In this document: positions 1 to 9,985 of the stretch, one piece after another
Layout: each line of letters opens with the position of its first letter
How positions within the stretch are numbered: the stretch's first letter is position 1
Assembly (NCBI RefSeq): GCF_004122735.1
Contig: NZ_SDIF01000016.1
Span: 43,834 to 107,833 of the forward strand
DNA from: Streptomyces sioyaensis
GTDB taxonomy: Bacteria; Actinomycetota; Actinomycetes; Streptomycetales; Streptomycetaceae
Length of the DNA: 64,000 nt
Reading direction: 5' to 3'
Notes under the pieces: model-generated
The model's database searches: none
Seen by the model: the letters and a program-made list of their open reading frames with translations, nothing else
Told to the model about the DNA's origin: nothing
Translations under genes and position numbers: made by a program

Positions 1-2181
1 GCCGTCCGGGCCCAGGTGCCAGGAGGACGTGGAGTCCGACGTCCCGGTCTCCAGCAGCCGGTTGAGTGCGGCGCGGTGTGCCGGGTCGGCGACCCGTACC
101 AGTGCTTCGATCCGCCGGTCGAGATTGCGGTGCATCATGTCGGCGCTGCCCAGCCACACTTCGGGCTCCCCGCCGTTGCCGAACGCGAAGATCCGGGAGT
201 GTTCCAGGAAGCGGCCGAGGATGCTGCGGACGCGGATGTTCTCGCTCAGGCCGGGGACTCCCGGGCGCAGCGCGCAGATGCCGCGTACCAGGATGTCGAC
301 CGGCACGCCGGCTTGCGAGGCGCGGTAGAGCGCGTCGATGACGGCCTCGTCGACCATCGAGTTGACCTTGATGCGGACGTAGGCCGGCCGGCCCGCGCGC
401 TGCTGGGCGATCTCCTTGGTGATGCGCTGTATCAGGCCGTCCCGCAGGGACTTGGGCGCGACCAGGAGGCGGCGGTAGGTCTCCCGGCGGGAGTAGCCGG
501 AGAGCCGGTTGAACAGATCCGAGAGGTCGGCGCCCACCTGCGGGTCGGCGGTCAGCAGCCCCAGATCCTCGTAGAGCCGGGCCGTCTTGGGGTGGTAATT
601 GCCGGTCCCCACATGGGAATAGCGGCGCAGCATCTCGCCTTCCTGGCGGACGACGAGCGAGAGCTTGCAGTGCGTCTTGAGGCCGACCAGGCCGTAGACG
701 ACGTGGCAGCCGGACTCCTCCAGCTTCCGCGCCCACTTGATGTTGGCCTGTTCGTCGAAGCGGGCCTTGATCTCGACCAGGACGAGGACCTGCTTGCCGG
801 ATTCCGCGGCGTCTATCAGGGCGTCGACGATCGGGGAGTCGCCGGAGGTGCGGTAGAGCGTCTGCTTGATCGCGAGGACGTCCGGGTCGGCCGCGGCCTG
901 CTCCAGGAACGCCTGCACGGAGGTGGAGAAGGAGTCGTAGGGGTGGTGCAGCAGGACGTCGCGGGCGCGCAGCGCGGCGAAGATGTCCGGGGCGGAGGCC
1001 GACTCCACCTCGGCGAGGTCGCGGTGGGTGCCGGCCACGAACTTGGGGTACTTCAGCTCGGGCCGGTCCAGCGCGCCGATCCCGAAGAGCCCGGTGAGGT
1101 CCAGCGGGCCGGGCAACGGGTAGACCTCGGCGTCGGAGATCTTCAGCTCCTGGACGAGCAGATCGAGCACGCCCGGGTCGATGGACTCCTCGACCTCCAG
1201 ACGGACCGGCGGGCCGAAGCGCCGCCGCATCAGCTCCTTCTCCAGGGCCTGGAGGAGGTTCTCCGCGTCGTCCTCCTCGACCTCCAGGTCTTCGTTGCGG
1301 GTGACCCGGAACATGTGGTGGGCGCGCACCTCCATCCCCGGGAACAGCTCCTCCAGGTGGGCGGCGATGACGTCCTCGATGGGGACGTAGCGCTGCGGGG
1401 AGGCCTCCAGGAAACGGGAGAGCAGCGGCGGCACCTTGACCCGCGCGAAGTGGTCGTGGCCGCTGACCGGGTTGCGTACGACGACGGCCAGATTCAGCGA
1501 GAGGCCGGAGATGTACGGGAAGGGGTGCGCGGGGTCCACGGCCAGCGGGGTGAGCACCGGGAAGATCTGCTGACGGAAGAGGGTGAACAGGCGGGCCTGC
1601 TCCTTCTCGGTCAGCTCGGGCCAGCGGATCAGATGGATGCCCTGGTCGGCGAGCTCGGGGGCGATGTCCTGCTGGAAGCAGGCGGCATGCCGGGCCATGA
1701 GCTCGCGCGAGCGGGTCCAGATCAGATCCAGCACCTCACGGGGCTGGAGTCCGGACGCGGAGCGGGTGGCGACGCCGGTGGCTATCCGTCGCTTGAGTCC
1801 GGCGACCCGGACCATGAAGAACTCGTCCAGGTTGCTGGCGAAAATCGCAAGGAAGTTGGCCCGTTCGAGGAGAGGGGTGGCCGGGTCCTCGGCCAGCTCC
1901 AGCACCCGCTCGTTGAAGCCCAGCCAGCTGCGCTCGCGGTCCAGGAACCGGTCGCCGGGCAGTTCCTCGCCGTCCACGCCCACCACACCGCGGTCCTCGT
2001 ACGCATCGGGATCGGCGTCGAGGTCGGGCTCCAGCCCGGGCACCGTCCCGCGGACCGCCTGCGGGCGGTGCGCGGCGATGGAGCCCACGGACGGCTGGGC
2101 CGCGGGGGCCGCGGCCTTGGGGGGCTTCGGGGTGGACGTCTCGGGCTGGACCTGTGCCTGAGCGCCGGGCTGCTGGTTCAT
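1..2181 (-). CDS. ppk: Polyphosphate kinase 1 (3' end beyond window)
   Basis: Reversibly polymerises the gamma-phosphate of ATP into polyphosphate. Reading leftward from an ATG, the frame stays open for 727 codons to the window edge, so only a short C-terminal piece is missing (family about 690-770 aa). A Pro/Ala-rich tail of about 50 residues precedes the conserved N domain ([28 protein letters not shown]). The catalytic block [14 protein letters not shown] holds the phospho-acceptor His near residue 523, followed by [14 protein letters not shown] and [15 protein letters not shown]. All key motifs are intact. In Streptomyces ppk is known to respond to PhoRP, but I found no clear PHO box upstream here. 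Confidence 0.97.
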   Translation of the reverse strand, partial: MNQQPGAQAQVQPETSTPKPPKAAAPAAQPSVGSIAAHRPQAVRGTVPGLEPDLDADPDAYEDRGVVGVDGEELPGDRFLDRERSWLGFNERVLELAEDPATPLLERANFLAIFASNLDEFFMVRVAGLKRRIATGVATRSASGLQPREVLDLIWTRSRELMARHAACFQQDIAPELADQGIHLIRWPELTEKEQARLFTLFRQQIFPVLTPLAVDPAHPFPYISGLSLNLAVVVRNPVSGHDHFARVKVPPLLSRFLEASPQRYVPIEDVIAAHLEELFPGMEVRAHHMFRVTRNEDLEVEEDDAENLLQALEKELMRRRFGPPVRLEVEESIDPGVLDLLVQELKISDAEVYPLPGPLDLTGLFGIGALDRPELKYPKFVAGTHRDLAEVESASAPDIFAALRARDVLLHHPYDSFSTSVQAFLEQAAADPDVLAIKQTLYRTSGDSPIVDALIDAAESGKQVLVLVEIKARFDEQANIKWARKLEESGCHVVYGLVGLKTHCKLSLVVRQEGEMLRRYSHVGTGNYHPKTARLYEDLGLLTADPQVGADLSDLFNRLSGYSRRETYRRLLVAPKSLRDGLIQRITKEIAQQRAGRPAYVRIKVNSMVDEAVIDALYRASQAGVPVDILVRGICALRPGVPGLSENIRVRSILGRFLEHSRIFAFGNGGEPEVWLGSADMMHRNLDRRIEALVRVADPAHRAALNRLLETGTSDSTSSWHLGPDG

Positions 2182-3056
2182 GACCTTATTCTTCCGCGTC
2201 CCCGGGGTTCCAGGCGCGTCAGGAAGGAGTGGCGGCGCGACATGGAGCCTGGGAGTCGGGGCGTTCGGCACAGCGGGCTGCATTCAGTGATGCTCGCAAG
2301 CAACATTGAATCGCCGGTAACGCGGATATGGCGGCCAGGCAAGCGGGGTGCTACTCCCCGGGGTATTCCGGGTGCGCCGGGTGTGCCGGGCACAGGCCGC
2401 CGGGGGTGTCCGTGTGCGCCCGTGACTCTGTGTGTGTACGCCCGTTCCGGTGCCGTCGGCCGGGGCCTGGGCGGTGCGTACGGGCCGGCGGCGCCCGGAA
2501 TCCGGACCCCGGCGCCGGGCTCTGCGGTGCCGCGCGCCCTGGGTGTCTGCCCCGACGCAGCCGTTTTCACACGCCCGATTATAGACGGGAAATAGCCCAC
2601 CCTTTTTGATCAAGCGGCGGCGCACGGGAATGAGGTGCGAGCCTCTCGATTTCCCCGTCCATTACGTAGGCAGTTTCCTGCTTTCTTGCCTGCGCGCATT
2701 CTCCGGCCGCGGACGAGAAGGCGTGGCGGGCGCCGGAAATCCGGCCCGCGGAGCGCGCGGGGCGGCGCTCGGTGCCTTACGGGCGGCCGCTCCCCCGCCG
2801 CCCCGTCCGGCACGAGGCACACCGAACAGGTCACCGCCTTCCGGCATTTGACCGCCGGGCCGCCTCTTCACTCTCCCCGTCTGGAATTTCTCCCAGGAGG
2901 AAGGGAAGTGGGGCGGAATGTGCCGGAGAGGGAAATGCGTGCGGGGTGAGTGGGGAAATCTCCAAGGGGCGGGGAAAGGGCGGGAGATCTCCCCCGCGCC
3001 CCGGGCCGGTCCGGTACCGGGCCGCCCTGCCGTCCCCCTGCCGCGCCGCCGCCCCC
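2182..3056. other. Long intergenic region, no convincing gene
   Basis: About 875 bp between the ppk start and the end of the ABC permease gene. It includes a relatively AT-richer patch around 2575-2700 and a perfect 12-bp palindrome GGGAGATCTCCC at 2982-2993, next to other GC-rich stem-forming sequence that could terminate the leftward ABC operon. Open frames here lack codon bias, a ribosome binding site or recognisable motifs. The ppk promoter should lie in the left part. Confidence 0.5.
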
Positions 3057-4103
3057 TCAGCCGTACCGGCGCCGCACCACGCGGAAGGTGATCACGACCA
3101 GCGCCGCCGCCAGCGCCAGCACGATCCCGGACTCGATCCATGCCAGCGGCCAGTGGTGCGTCACCGGGTGCTGGTCCATGTACTGGCCGACCACGTGCTC
3201 CCGGCGCAGGCAGCCGGCGAAGTCCTGGTCGGGCAGGCACGGCACGTCGGGCACATGGGCGCCGGAGGAGGTGTAGTACCCCTGGCCCACCTGCCAGGCG
3301 TTGTCCGGCAGCTGAGTGGGCTGACCAGGCCCGAACTTGGTCGTGACGATAGGCATCAGATACGGCCTGAGCTGCATGAACGCGTACTGGACCAGGGCCG
3401 TGGCGGCCAGCGTGACGCCCATCGACACCACCGTGCGGCGCAGCAGCAGCCCGGTCAGCAGGCCGATCGCCAGGCCGAGCAGCGAGTAGGCGACGGGCAC
3501 CGGGCCGAGCGAGTGGAAGCCGCCGGTCGAGTACCAGTAGGAGCCGGACACCTCGTCTCCGCCGACCTGCCAGAGCCAGGTGAAGGCCGCCGACAGCAGC
3601 GTGGTGGCGGCGAACACGATCGCCGCGGGCAGCGCGACCTTCGCCACCAGCCAGCGCACCGGCCCGACCGACTGGGTCAGTACGAGCTGGTGGGTGCCGG
3701 CCTCCAGCTCACGGGCGATCAGCGGGGCACCGAGGAACAGGCCGATCAGGACGGGCAGCAGCACCAGGCCCATTTCGACGAGGGTCATGGACGAGCTGTA
3801 GGCGTCGCGGAACGCGTTGACCGCGCCCTGGGTGCCCGAGCAGCGCGCCACGAGGGAGATCTGCGAACAGCCGGCGATGTGGTGGGCGTCGATGAACCCG
3901 GCCATCCGGCCGCGCAGCACCGCGCACCAGACCGTGCCGCCGACCGCCGCGGTGAGCAGTACCCCCAGGACCAGCCGGTGCTGGCGCCACACCAGCCAGA
4001 CGAGGCCGCCCAGCGGTCCGCGGCCGCCCGCCGTGCGGGAGCGCTCCGGCGCGTCCGCGGTCCGCCCGCGCCCGCTCGCCCCGAGGTGTGCCGTGCTGGT
4101 CAT
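3057..4103 (-). CDS. ABC transporter permease
   Basis: Integral membrane subunit of an ABC-2-like transporter, 348 aa. After a polar N-terminal segment there are about six hydrophobic spans (residues about 45-60, 110-130, 155-180, 205-225, 235-255, 325-340), with a hydrophilic loop between the fifth and last spans. The motif GAPLIARELEAGTHQLVLTQS resembles the cytoplasmic coupling region of ABC-2 permeases. The ATG overlaps the stop of the upstream ATPase gene (ATGA), so the two are translationally coupled. The substrate cannot be read from sequence. Confidence 0.85.
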   Translation of the reverse strand: MTSTAHLGASGRGRTADAPERSRTAGGRGPLGGLVWLVWRQHRLVLGVLLTAAVGGTVWCAVLRGRMAGFIDAHHIAGCSQISLVARCSGTQGAVNAFRDAYSSSMTLVEMGLVLLPVLIGLFLGAPLIARELEAGTHQLVLTQSVGPVRWLVAKVALPAAIVFAATTLLSAAFTWLWQVGGDEVSGSYWYSTGGFHSLGPVPVAYSLLGLAIGLLTGLLLRRTVVSMGVTLAATALVQYAFMQLRPYLMPIVTTKFGPGQPTQLPDNAWQVGQGYYTSSGAHVPDVPCLPDQDFAGCLRREHVVGQYMDQHPVTHHWPLAWIESGIVLALAAALVVITFRVVRRRYG

Positions 4104-5200
4104 GCCGCCGCTCCCTTGCCGCTGTGGTGGTCGTGCCGTGTGCGTGCCGCGCCGCGCGGCACCTCCGCCCGGCCGCCCGGCAGTGCCGCCGGGCGGGGCG
4201 GTCCGTTGCGCGGCATACCGGGGATGCCGGGCTTGTTGCCGGGCCGACGGCGCAGCGGTGCCGAGACCGGCTCCGCGCTCGGTGCGATCAGCTCGGGTGC
4301 GTCGGGCGCGCGGAGATAGGCCAGCAGAAGTTCCTCCAGAGACGGTTCCGCGGTCTCCCAGAGCCCCGCGGCCACCGTGCCGTTGCGCTGTACGACCGCG
4401 GTGAAGCGGCCCCCGGACAGCTGTGCCTCGACGACCGGGTGCGCGGCGACCTGCGGCGGCAGCCCCGCGCCCCGGTGCGGCCCCATCACCAGGGCGTGCG
4501 CCCCGATGACGTCATCGACCTCGCCCGCGAGCCGTACCCGGCCGCCGCCCAGCACCAGCAGGTAGTCACAGACCCCGTCCAGCTCGGCGAGCAGATCCGA
4601 GGACAGCACGACGGTGGTGCCGTGCGCGGCCGCCTCAGCCAGCAGCAGTGCCGCGATCCGGTGCCGTGCGAGCGGGTCGAGATCGGCCAACGGCTCGTCG
4701 AGCAGCAGGAGTTCGGGGCGCTTGGCGAAGGCGAGGGCGAGCGCGAGACGGGTGCGCTGGCCGCCGGAGAGGGCGGCGACCCGGGCGTCGAGGGGGATCC
4801 GGCCGTCGCGGACGATCCGCTCGGCGCACCGCCCGCTCCAGCGGCCGGGGTTGAGCGCGCGGCCCAGCCGCAGCGTCTCGGCGACCGTCAGGGCGGGGTA
4901 GAGCGGCCTGTCCTGGGCGAGATGGGCGATGACGGGGCGGCCCGCGGCGGTGGCGGGGGCCGTGCCGCACACCCGTACCGACCCCTCGCTGGGGCGGGCC
5001 AGCCCGGACGCCAGCGAGAGCAGGGTGCTCTTGCCGGCGCCGTTCGGTCCGACCAGGGCGCAGATACGGCCGGCCGGCAGCCGGAAGGTGCAGTCGCGCA
5101 GCGCCCAACGACGGCGGTAGCGCTTGCCGAGGCCGATCGCCTCGATGGCGGTGCGCCCCGAGGCCCGGCCGTCCACCTCACCCCTGACCGTCGGCCGCAT
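4100..5200 (-). CDS. ABC transporter ATP-binding protein
   Basis: ATPase partner of the downstream permease. Walker A GPNGAGKST, signature LSGGQRTRLALALA, Walker B LLLLDEP and a D-loop are present in the first ~200 residues; the last ~130 residues are a divergent regulatory tail ending in a Pro/Arg-rich low-complexity stretch. I chose the internal ATG because AGAGGGGG sits about 6 nt upstream, whereas the earlier in-frame ATG (5227) falls inside a palindrome that looks like an operator. Ytr/CcmA-like exporters of this layout are often controlled by a GntR-family repressor, but no such gene is adjacent. Confidence 0.9.
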   Translation of the reverse strand: MRPTVRGEVDGRASGRTAIEAIGLGKRYRRRWALRDCTFRLPAGRICALVGPNGAGKSTLLSLASGLARPSEGSVRVCGTAPATAAGRPVIAHLAQDRPLYPALTVAETLRLGRALNPGRWSGRCAERIVRDGRIPLDARVAALSGGQRTRLALALAFAKRPELLLLDEPLADLDPLARHRIAALLLAEAAAHGTTVVLSSDLLAELDGVCDYLLVLGGGRVRLAGEVDDVIGAHALVMGPHRGAGLPPQVAAHPVVEAQLSGGRFTAVVQRNGTVAAGLWETAEPSLEELLLAYLRAPDAPELIAPSAEPVSAPLRRRPGNKPGIPGMPRNGPPRPAALPGGRAEVPRGAARTRHDHHSGKGAAA

Positions 5201-5224
5201 CGCCGTCCCCCCTCTGATGCATTC

Positions 5225-5240
5225 CACTAATTAAGTAGTG
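5225..5240. promoter_or_regulatory. Imperfect palindrome, candidate operator of the ABC operon
   Basis: The 16-bp sequence CACTAATTAAGTAGTG matches its own reverse complement at 14 of 16 positions. It is AT-rich against a GC-rich background and lies 25 bp upstream of the chosen ATPase start, in the 95-bp gap shared with the divergent acetyltransferase gene. It resembles GntR/YtrA-type operators in size and position. Confidence 0.45.
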
Positions 5241-5295
5241 AAAGGGTGAGGGAAGTGGGCTGCACCTGTCAACCTCCACTGCGTACGCTGCCCGC

Positions 5296-5907
5296 GTGCC
5301 CCTGCCTTCCGTGCCCCAGACGCCGCCGCTGCCGTACACCCCCGACTACCCGATACGCACCGAACGGCTGGACCTGCGCCCCGTCACCCTCGACGACTTG
5401 GCCGCGATCCACGCCTATCAGCGCCGCCCCGAGGTCTGCCGCTACCTCTACTGGGGCCCCCTCGACGAGGCCGGGTCCCGGGCCTCGGTCACCGCCAAGA
5501 CCACCCGCACGACGCTGCGCGAGTCCGGCGACATCCTCCAGCTCGCCGTCGTCGTCCGGGCCACCGGCGTCCTGGTCGGCGACGTCACCTTCGTCTGGAA
5601 CAGCCGCGAGCACCGCCAGGGCGGCATCGGCTACGTCTTCCACCCCGACCACGCGGGGCACGGCTACGCCACCGAGGCCAGCCGGGCGCTGCTGAAGCTC
5701 GGCTTCGAGGAGCTGCAACTCCACCGCATCCAGGCGGAACTGGACGGCCGCAACACCGCCTCCGCCCGGCTCCTCGAACGGCTGGGGATGCGCCGGGAGG
5801 GCCATCTGCGGGAGAACGAGTTCCTCGACGGGGAGTGGTCCGACGAGGTCATCTACGCGATGCTGGCGCGCGAGTGGCGCGCGCAGCACTCCGCACCCCG
5901 GCAATGA
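5296..5907 (+). CDS. GNAT N-acetyltransferase, RimJ/RimL type
   Basis: 203 aa protein with the GNAT fold of ribosomal-protein-alanine or small-molecule acetyltransferases. It opens with IRTERLDLRPVTLDDL, has the acetyl-CoA binding region GIGYVFHPDHAGHGYATEAS, and ends with the RimJ/RimL signature NTASARLLERLGMRREG. The acceptor is unknown. A TACGCT hexamer ends 6 nt before the GTG, consistent with leaderless initiation at this codon. It is divergent from the ABC transporter operon and convergent with mshD. Confidence 0.88.
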   Translation: MPLPSVPQTPPLPYTPDYPIRTERLDLRPVTLDDLAAIHAYQRRPEVCRYLYWGPLDEAGSRASVTAKTTRTTLRESGDILQLAVVVRATGVLVGDVTFVWNSREHRQGGIGYVFHPDHAGHGYATEASRALLKLGFEELQLHRIQAELDGRNTASARLLERLGMRREGHLRENEFLDGEWSDEVIYAMLAREWRAQHSAPRQ

Positions 5908-6022
5908 GCAACGGGGCGGACCGCCCTGGGCCCGCCCCGCCGTCCGCTCATCCGCCGACCGCTCATCCGCCGCCCACCCCCGCGGGCCCGACGCTCAGAT
6001 CTCAGGTCTCAGGTCTCAGGGC

Positions 6023-6961
6023 TCACGTCTCCGATCGGTACATCAGATCCGTCTCATGGGTGGCGAACCCCATCCGCTCGTACACGCTCACCGCCGCGGC
6101 GTTGTCCGCGTCCACGTAGAGCATCGCCGTCGGCAGCCCCTCGGCGGCCAGATGACGCAGTCCGATCGAGGTCAGCGCCTTGCCCAGGCCACCGCCCTGG
6201 GCGCCCGGCCGCACCCCGAGCACATAGACCTCGCCGAGCCCCTCGTCGGCGTGCACCTTGGTCCAGTGGAAGCCGACCAGCCGGCCTTCCTTCTCCGCCA
6301 GGAAGAACCCCTTGGGGTCGAACCACGCCTCGGCCTTGCGGTCGTCCAGATCGCGCTGGGTCAGCGCGCCCTGCTCGGGGTGGTGCGCAAAGGCCTCCGC
6401 GTTCACCTCCAGCCAGGCCGCGTCATCGGTACCCGGCTGGAAGGCCCGTACGGACACCCCCTCGGGGAGCACCGGCTCCGGCAGCTCCAGATCCCTCAGC
6501 GGGCGCCGCATCTGCCGCAGCTCGCGGAACATCGTCAGCCCCAGGGTCTGGGCGAGGTGCCGGGCGGCCGGGTGCCCGCCGTGGGCCCAGACCCGCAGCC
6601 GCCGCCCGGACTGCTCCAGCAGCTCGCCGCCCAGCGCCCGGCCGTGCCCGCGGCCGCGGTGCCCCGGGTGCACCACCAGCTCGGCGGCCGGCGCCTCCAC
6701 CGGATCGGTGTCCTCCAGCTGCCCGTACGCGACCAGCTCCTCGGCCTCGGCCCCGTGCGCGTACACCAGCACATGGCGCACGCCGGGGCGCCGGCCCCCG
6801 CGCAGCTGCAGACGCCCCTGCTCGGACACGGCTGGCTGCCCGTCCGTCCGCGCGGCCCGCTCGATCAGATCGACCACGGCCGCGGCCGTCTCCGGCGTGA
6901 TCTCGTCGACCACCTGGATCCTGCGGCCGACCCGGCCCATCTCCTGTGCAGCGTCAGTCAT
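6023..6961 (-). CDS. mshD: Mycothiol synthase
   Basis: Acetylates Cys-GlcN-Ins with acetyl-CoA in the last step of mycothiol biosynthesis, the main low-molecular-weight thiol of actinobacteria. It is 312 aa, the normal length, with two tandem GNAT domains: an N-terminal degenerate one (ELVVHPGHRGRGHGRALGG, LGLTMFRELRQMRRPL) and a C-terminal active one (VYVLGVRPGAQGGGLGKALT, LYVDADNAAAVSVYERMGF). Start at ATG in MTDAAQEM. Just past the stop codon are short TCTCAGG direct repeats (about 5999-6020). It is a single-gene unit between convergent and divergent neighbours. Confidence 0.96.
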   Translation of the reverse strand: MTDAAQEMGRVGRRIQVVDEITPETAAAVVDLIERAARTDGQPAVSEQGRLQLRGGRRPGVRHVLVYAHGAEAEELVAYGQLEDTDPVEAPAAELVVHPGHRGRGHGRALGGELLEQSGRRLRVWAHGGHPAARHLAQTLGLTMFRELRQMRRPLRDLELPEPVLPEGVSVRAFQPGTDDAAWLEVNAEAFAHHPEQGALTQRDLDDRKAEAWFDPKGFFLAEKEGRLVGFHWTKVHADEGLGEVYVLGVRPGAQGGGLGKALTSIGLRHLAAEGLPTAMLYVDADNAAAVSVYERMGFATHETDLMYRSET

Positions 6962-7114
6962 GCGTGAAGGGTACGACCCGGCCGGGTGCGGTGCGGGGTA
7001 CCACCCGCGCTCCCGACCCTGACCGGCAACCAGGACGTCACCGTTTCCCTCTGTTGCGCTACGCGCGTTGACAATATGCTGCCGTCCGCTCAGGACCATC
7101 CAGGAGGGGAACAC

Positions 7115-8926
7115 ATGCCAGCGAGACCACAACGGCGCCGCACCATCAGCAGATTGACGATCGGCGCCGCCGTACTGGCCGCGGCCGCCACGGTCACCGC
7201 CACCGCGCTGCCGGCCGGCGCCGACACCGGCCACGGCGCCCGCGCCGGCCGCACCGTCGATGTGCAGCTGCTCTCCTTCAACGACTTCCACGGCAACCTC
7301 GAACCGCCGCAGGGCTCCTCCGGCACCGTCGAGGAGCTCCAGCCGGACGGCAGCAAGAAGAGCGTCGCGGCGGGCGGTGTCGAGTACCTCGCCCAGTCGC
7401 TGCGCACGGCCCGTAAGGGGCACCCCTACTCGGTCACCGCGGCGGCCGGCGACCTGGTCGGGGCCAGCCCGCTGCTGTCGGGGCTGTTCCACGACGAGCC
7501 GACCATCGAGGCGATGAACAAGCTGGGCCTCGACGTCACCTCCGTCGGCAACCACGAATTCGACGAGGGCCGGGCGGAACTGACGCGCCTGCAGAAGGGC
7601 GGCTGCCACCCGAAGGACGGCTGCTACGTGAAGGGCAGGAAGTTCCGGGGCGCCGACTTCCCGTACCTGACCGCCAACGTCACGGACGAGAAGAGCGGAA
7701 AGCCGCTGCTCAAGCCGTACACCGTCTGGAAGCACAAGGGCGTCAAGATCGGCTTCATCGGCCTGACCCTGGAGGGCACCCCGGACGTCGTCAGTGCCAA
7801 CGGCGTCAAGGGCCTGAAGTTCCATGACGAGGTCGAGACGATCAACAAGTACGCCAAGGTCCTCGACCGGCAGGGCGTGAAGGCGATCGTCGCCCTCATC
7901 CACGAGGGCGGCCTGCCCGCCTCCACCTCGTACAACTACAACTGCGACAGCCCCGGGCCCGGCGACGGCATCTCAGGACCGATCACCGACATCGCCAAGC
8001 ACGTCACGCCGAAGGTCGACGCGCTGGTCACCGGCCACACCCACCAGGCCTACGCCTGCACCATCCCGGACCCCTCCGGGCGGCCGCGCACCGTCACCTC
8101 CGCCGCGTCCTACGGCAAGCTCTACACCGACACCACGCTGACGTACGACCGCCGCACCCAGGACATCGTCCGCACGCGCGTCAAGGCGCCCGACGCGGTC
8201 AACCACGTCGTCAACCGCACCCAGCCCAAGGCCGCGGACATGACGTCACTGATCGCCCGCTGGAACAAGCTGGCCGCGCCGGTCGCGAACCGTCCCGTCG
8301 GCCACATCTCCGCCGACATCGCGGGCCGCGGCGCCGAGGCCCCCGAGTCACCGCTCGGCGACGTCATCTCCGACGCCCAGCTGGAGGCCACCAAGGCGGC
8401 CGACAAGGGCGGCGCCCAGCTCGCCCTGATGAACCCCGGCGGCATCCGCTCCGACCTCGCCTTCAAGGCGTCCGGCTCGGAGGGCGACGGGGTGGTCACC
8501 TACGGCGAGGCGTTCACCGTCCAGCCCTTCACCAACATGATGAACGTCGTCGACCTCACCGGCGCCCAGCTCCTGACCGCACTCCAGCAGCAGGTCAGCG
8601 GCCCCAACGCGGCCTCCCCGAAGATCCTCCAGGTCTCCAAGGGCCTGACCTACACCCTGGACATGAAGAAGTCGGGCGCGGACCGCGTCGTCAAGGACTC
8701 GGTGAAACTGAACGGCACCGCCCTCGACCCCGCCAAGACCTACCGCGTCGCGATGAACGAGTTCCTGGCCGGCGGCGGCGACGGCTTCCCCGTCCTCAAG
8801 GACGCCAAGAACAAGTACGTCGGCCCCTCCGACCTGGACGCCTTCACCGCCTATCTGACGGCGCACTCGTCGGCGTCCGACCCGCTCACTCCGCCCAAGG
8901 CGGACCGGATCACGGTCGTGAAGTAG
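7115..8926 (+). CDS. Secreted 5'-nucleotidase / calcineurin-like phosphoesterase
   Basis: Hydrolyses extracellular nucleotides, releasing phosphate and nucleosides. It is 603 aa with an N-terminal signal peptide (basic n-region RPQRRR, hydrophobic core, cleavage near LPAGAD). Metallophosphatase motifs in order: LLSFNDFHGNLEP, AGDLVGASP, GNHEFDEG and GHTHQ. The C-terminal 5'-nucleotidase domain has MNPGGIRSDL and FLAGGGDGFPVL. The ATG is set by GGAGGGG 4-5 nt upstream. A perfect TTGACA (7068-7073) and a TATGCT (7075-7080) lie in the promoter region but are not properly spaced for each other. The S. coelicolor counterpart is a phosphate-starvation protein, but I could not identify a convincing PHO box. 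Confidence 0.94.
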   Translation: MPARPQRRRTISRLTIGAAVLAAAATVTATALPAGADTGHGARAGRTVDVQLLSFNDFHGNLEPPQGSSGTVEELQPDGSKKSVAAGGVEYLAQSLRTARKGHPYSVTAAAGDLVGASPLLSGLFHDEPTIEAMNKLGLDVTSVGNHEFDEGRAELTRLQKGGCHPKDGCYVKGRKFRGADFPYLTANVTDEKSGKPLLKPYTVWKHKGVKIGFIGLTLEGTPDVVSANGVKGLKFHDEVETINKYAKVLDRQGVKAIVALIHEGGLPASTSYNYNCDSPGPGDGISGPITDIAKHVTPKVDALVTGHTHQAYACTIPDPSGRPRTVTSAASYGKLYTDTTLTYDRRTQDIVRTRVKAPDAVNHVVNRTQPKAADMTSLIARWNKLAAPVANRPVGHISADIAGRGAEAPESPLGDVISDAQLEATKAADKGGAQLALMNPGGIRSDLAFKASGSEGDGVVTYGEAFTVQPFTNMMNVVDLTGAQLLTALQQQVSGPNAASPKILQVSKGLTYTLDMKKSGADRVVKDSVKLNGTALDPAKTYRVAMNEFLAGGGDGFPVLKDAKNKYVGPSDLDAFTAYLTAHSSASDPLTPPKADRITVVK

Positions 8927-9051
8927 CACGGAGCAGCCGATCGGAACCTCTCGACGACCTCGGACGCCGAGTCGGCTCCTTCGCACACCCGCGTCCCCGC
9001 TCCGGCCACGTGCCGGGCGGGGACGCCGTCGTCGATGGGCCTCGGTGAGCC

Positions 9052-9870
9052 TCACCCCGTGCACACGAGCAGGCCGCCAAGACAGCCGATCTCGAACGCG
9101 CCCTTCCGCTCGATGTGCTCGGACACGATCTCCCGAGCCCGCTCCACCGTTTCCTCGAACGGGACTGCATGCTGACCGGCCCACGCGCGGTACGACGCCA
9201 TGTGGGCGATGACCGGCTCGGGACTGCGCACCGCGATGGTCCCCGGCAGCTCGATCGTCTCGACCTTGCCGAACTCCGCAGCGAGCAGCTCTGGTGCCTG
9301 CTCCAAGGAGAAGCGGGCACTGAGGGAAATCCTGGCCGGCCCCTTGTCCACCCCGAGCACGTCGCCCGCGGAGCGCTCCCACAGATGGTCGAGTTCTGCT
9401 TTGTCGCGGGCGCTGTTGGTGGACGCGATCACGACTCCGCCCGGCTTGACGACCCGGGCAAGTTCCTTGATCGCCGCCGGAATGTCCTCGACGTGGTAAA
9501 GCATGTGAAGGGCCAGCGCACCGTCCACGCTTGCCGATGCCAAGGGGAGCTGCGCGGCGTCTGCGACAGCCACCGGACGCGGCACTCCGGCGAGGATGCC
9601 GAGCGAAACATCAAGGCCGAGCGGCCGCATTCCGGGCCGGTCCCGCCGCAGGCGCTCGATGAACACCCCATTGCCGCATCCCACATCGACGACCGTGCCT
9701 CGCGTCCCCGCCAGCTGCTCGACGACGATGCCCGGTAGGTCATAGCGCGGCGTTTGCCACTGCTAGATCGACTGCCGAGCGGAAAGGTCCCGCCCGGTGT
9801 TGTAGGCACTGCCCGTGAGGATTGCGCGATCGGTCACTGCGGCGTGGTGGTCAGCGGAAGGCTTGGTCAC
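9052..9870 (-). pseudogene. SAM-dependent methyltransferase interrupted by an amber codon
   Basis: Class I methyltransferase of the UbiE/type 11 kind. From a GTG the frame reads 35 codons (VTKPSADHHAAV...DLSARQSI), meets TAG at 9763-9765, then continues in the same frame with QWQTPRYDLPGIVVEQL and the SAM-binding motif VVDVGCGNGVF, a downstream DAAQLPLASASVDGALALHMLYHVED block and a normal C terminus. Relatives, as I remember them, have Tyr at the TAG position, one base away. Restart at GTG 9684 would lose the start of motif I, so function is doubtful. A sequencing error or suppression cannot be excluded. Confidence 0.75.
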
Positions 9871-9985
9871 GCCAGCGGCTCCGATGAGTCGGGGGCGGGC
9901 GGTGGCGGGGAGAGGATCGCTGTCGTGAAGTAACCGGCAGCAGCCCACCGGCAATTCTGCCCGCAACACTCCCCCTGAGCCCCTG

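Noticed and set aside
16..2595. Open frame of about 860 codons on the plus strand over the left end
   Set aside because: It mirrors the ppk gene on the opposite strand; its translation is Asp/Val/Arg-rich without motifs, a usual artefact in high-GC DNA.
2182..2640. PHO box upstream of ppk
   Set aside because: Looked for GTTCACC-like 11-bp repeats on both strands and found none convincing.
2606..2851. Small plus-strand gene in the ppk upstream gap
   Set aside because: No ribosome binding site, no motif, biased Arg/Pro/Ala composition typical of random high-GC frames.
7000..7114. PHO box upstream of the 5'-nucleotidase
   Set aside because: Only a degenerate GTCACCGTTTC stretch is present; not enough repeat units.
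9052..9684. Methyltransferase as an intact gene starting at GTG 9684
   Set aside because: This start cuts through SAM motif I and omits a conserved N-terminal region found in frame before the amber codon.
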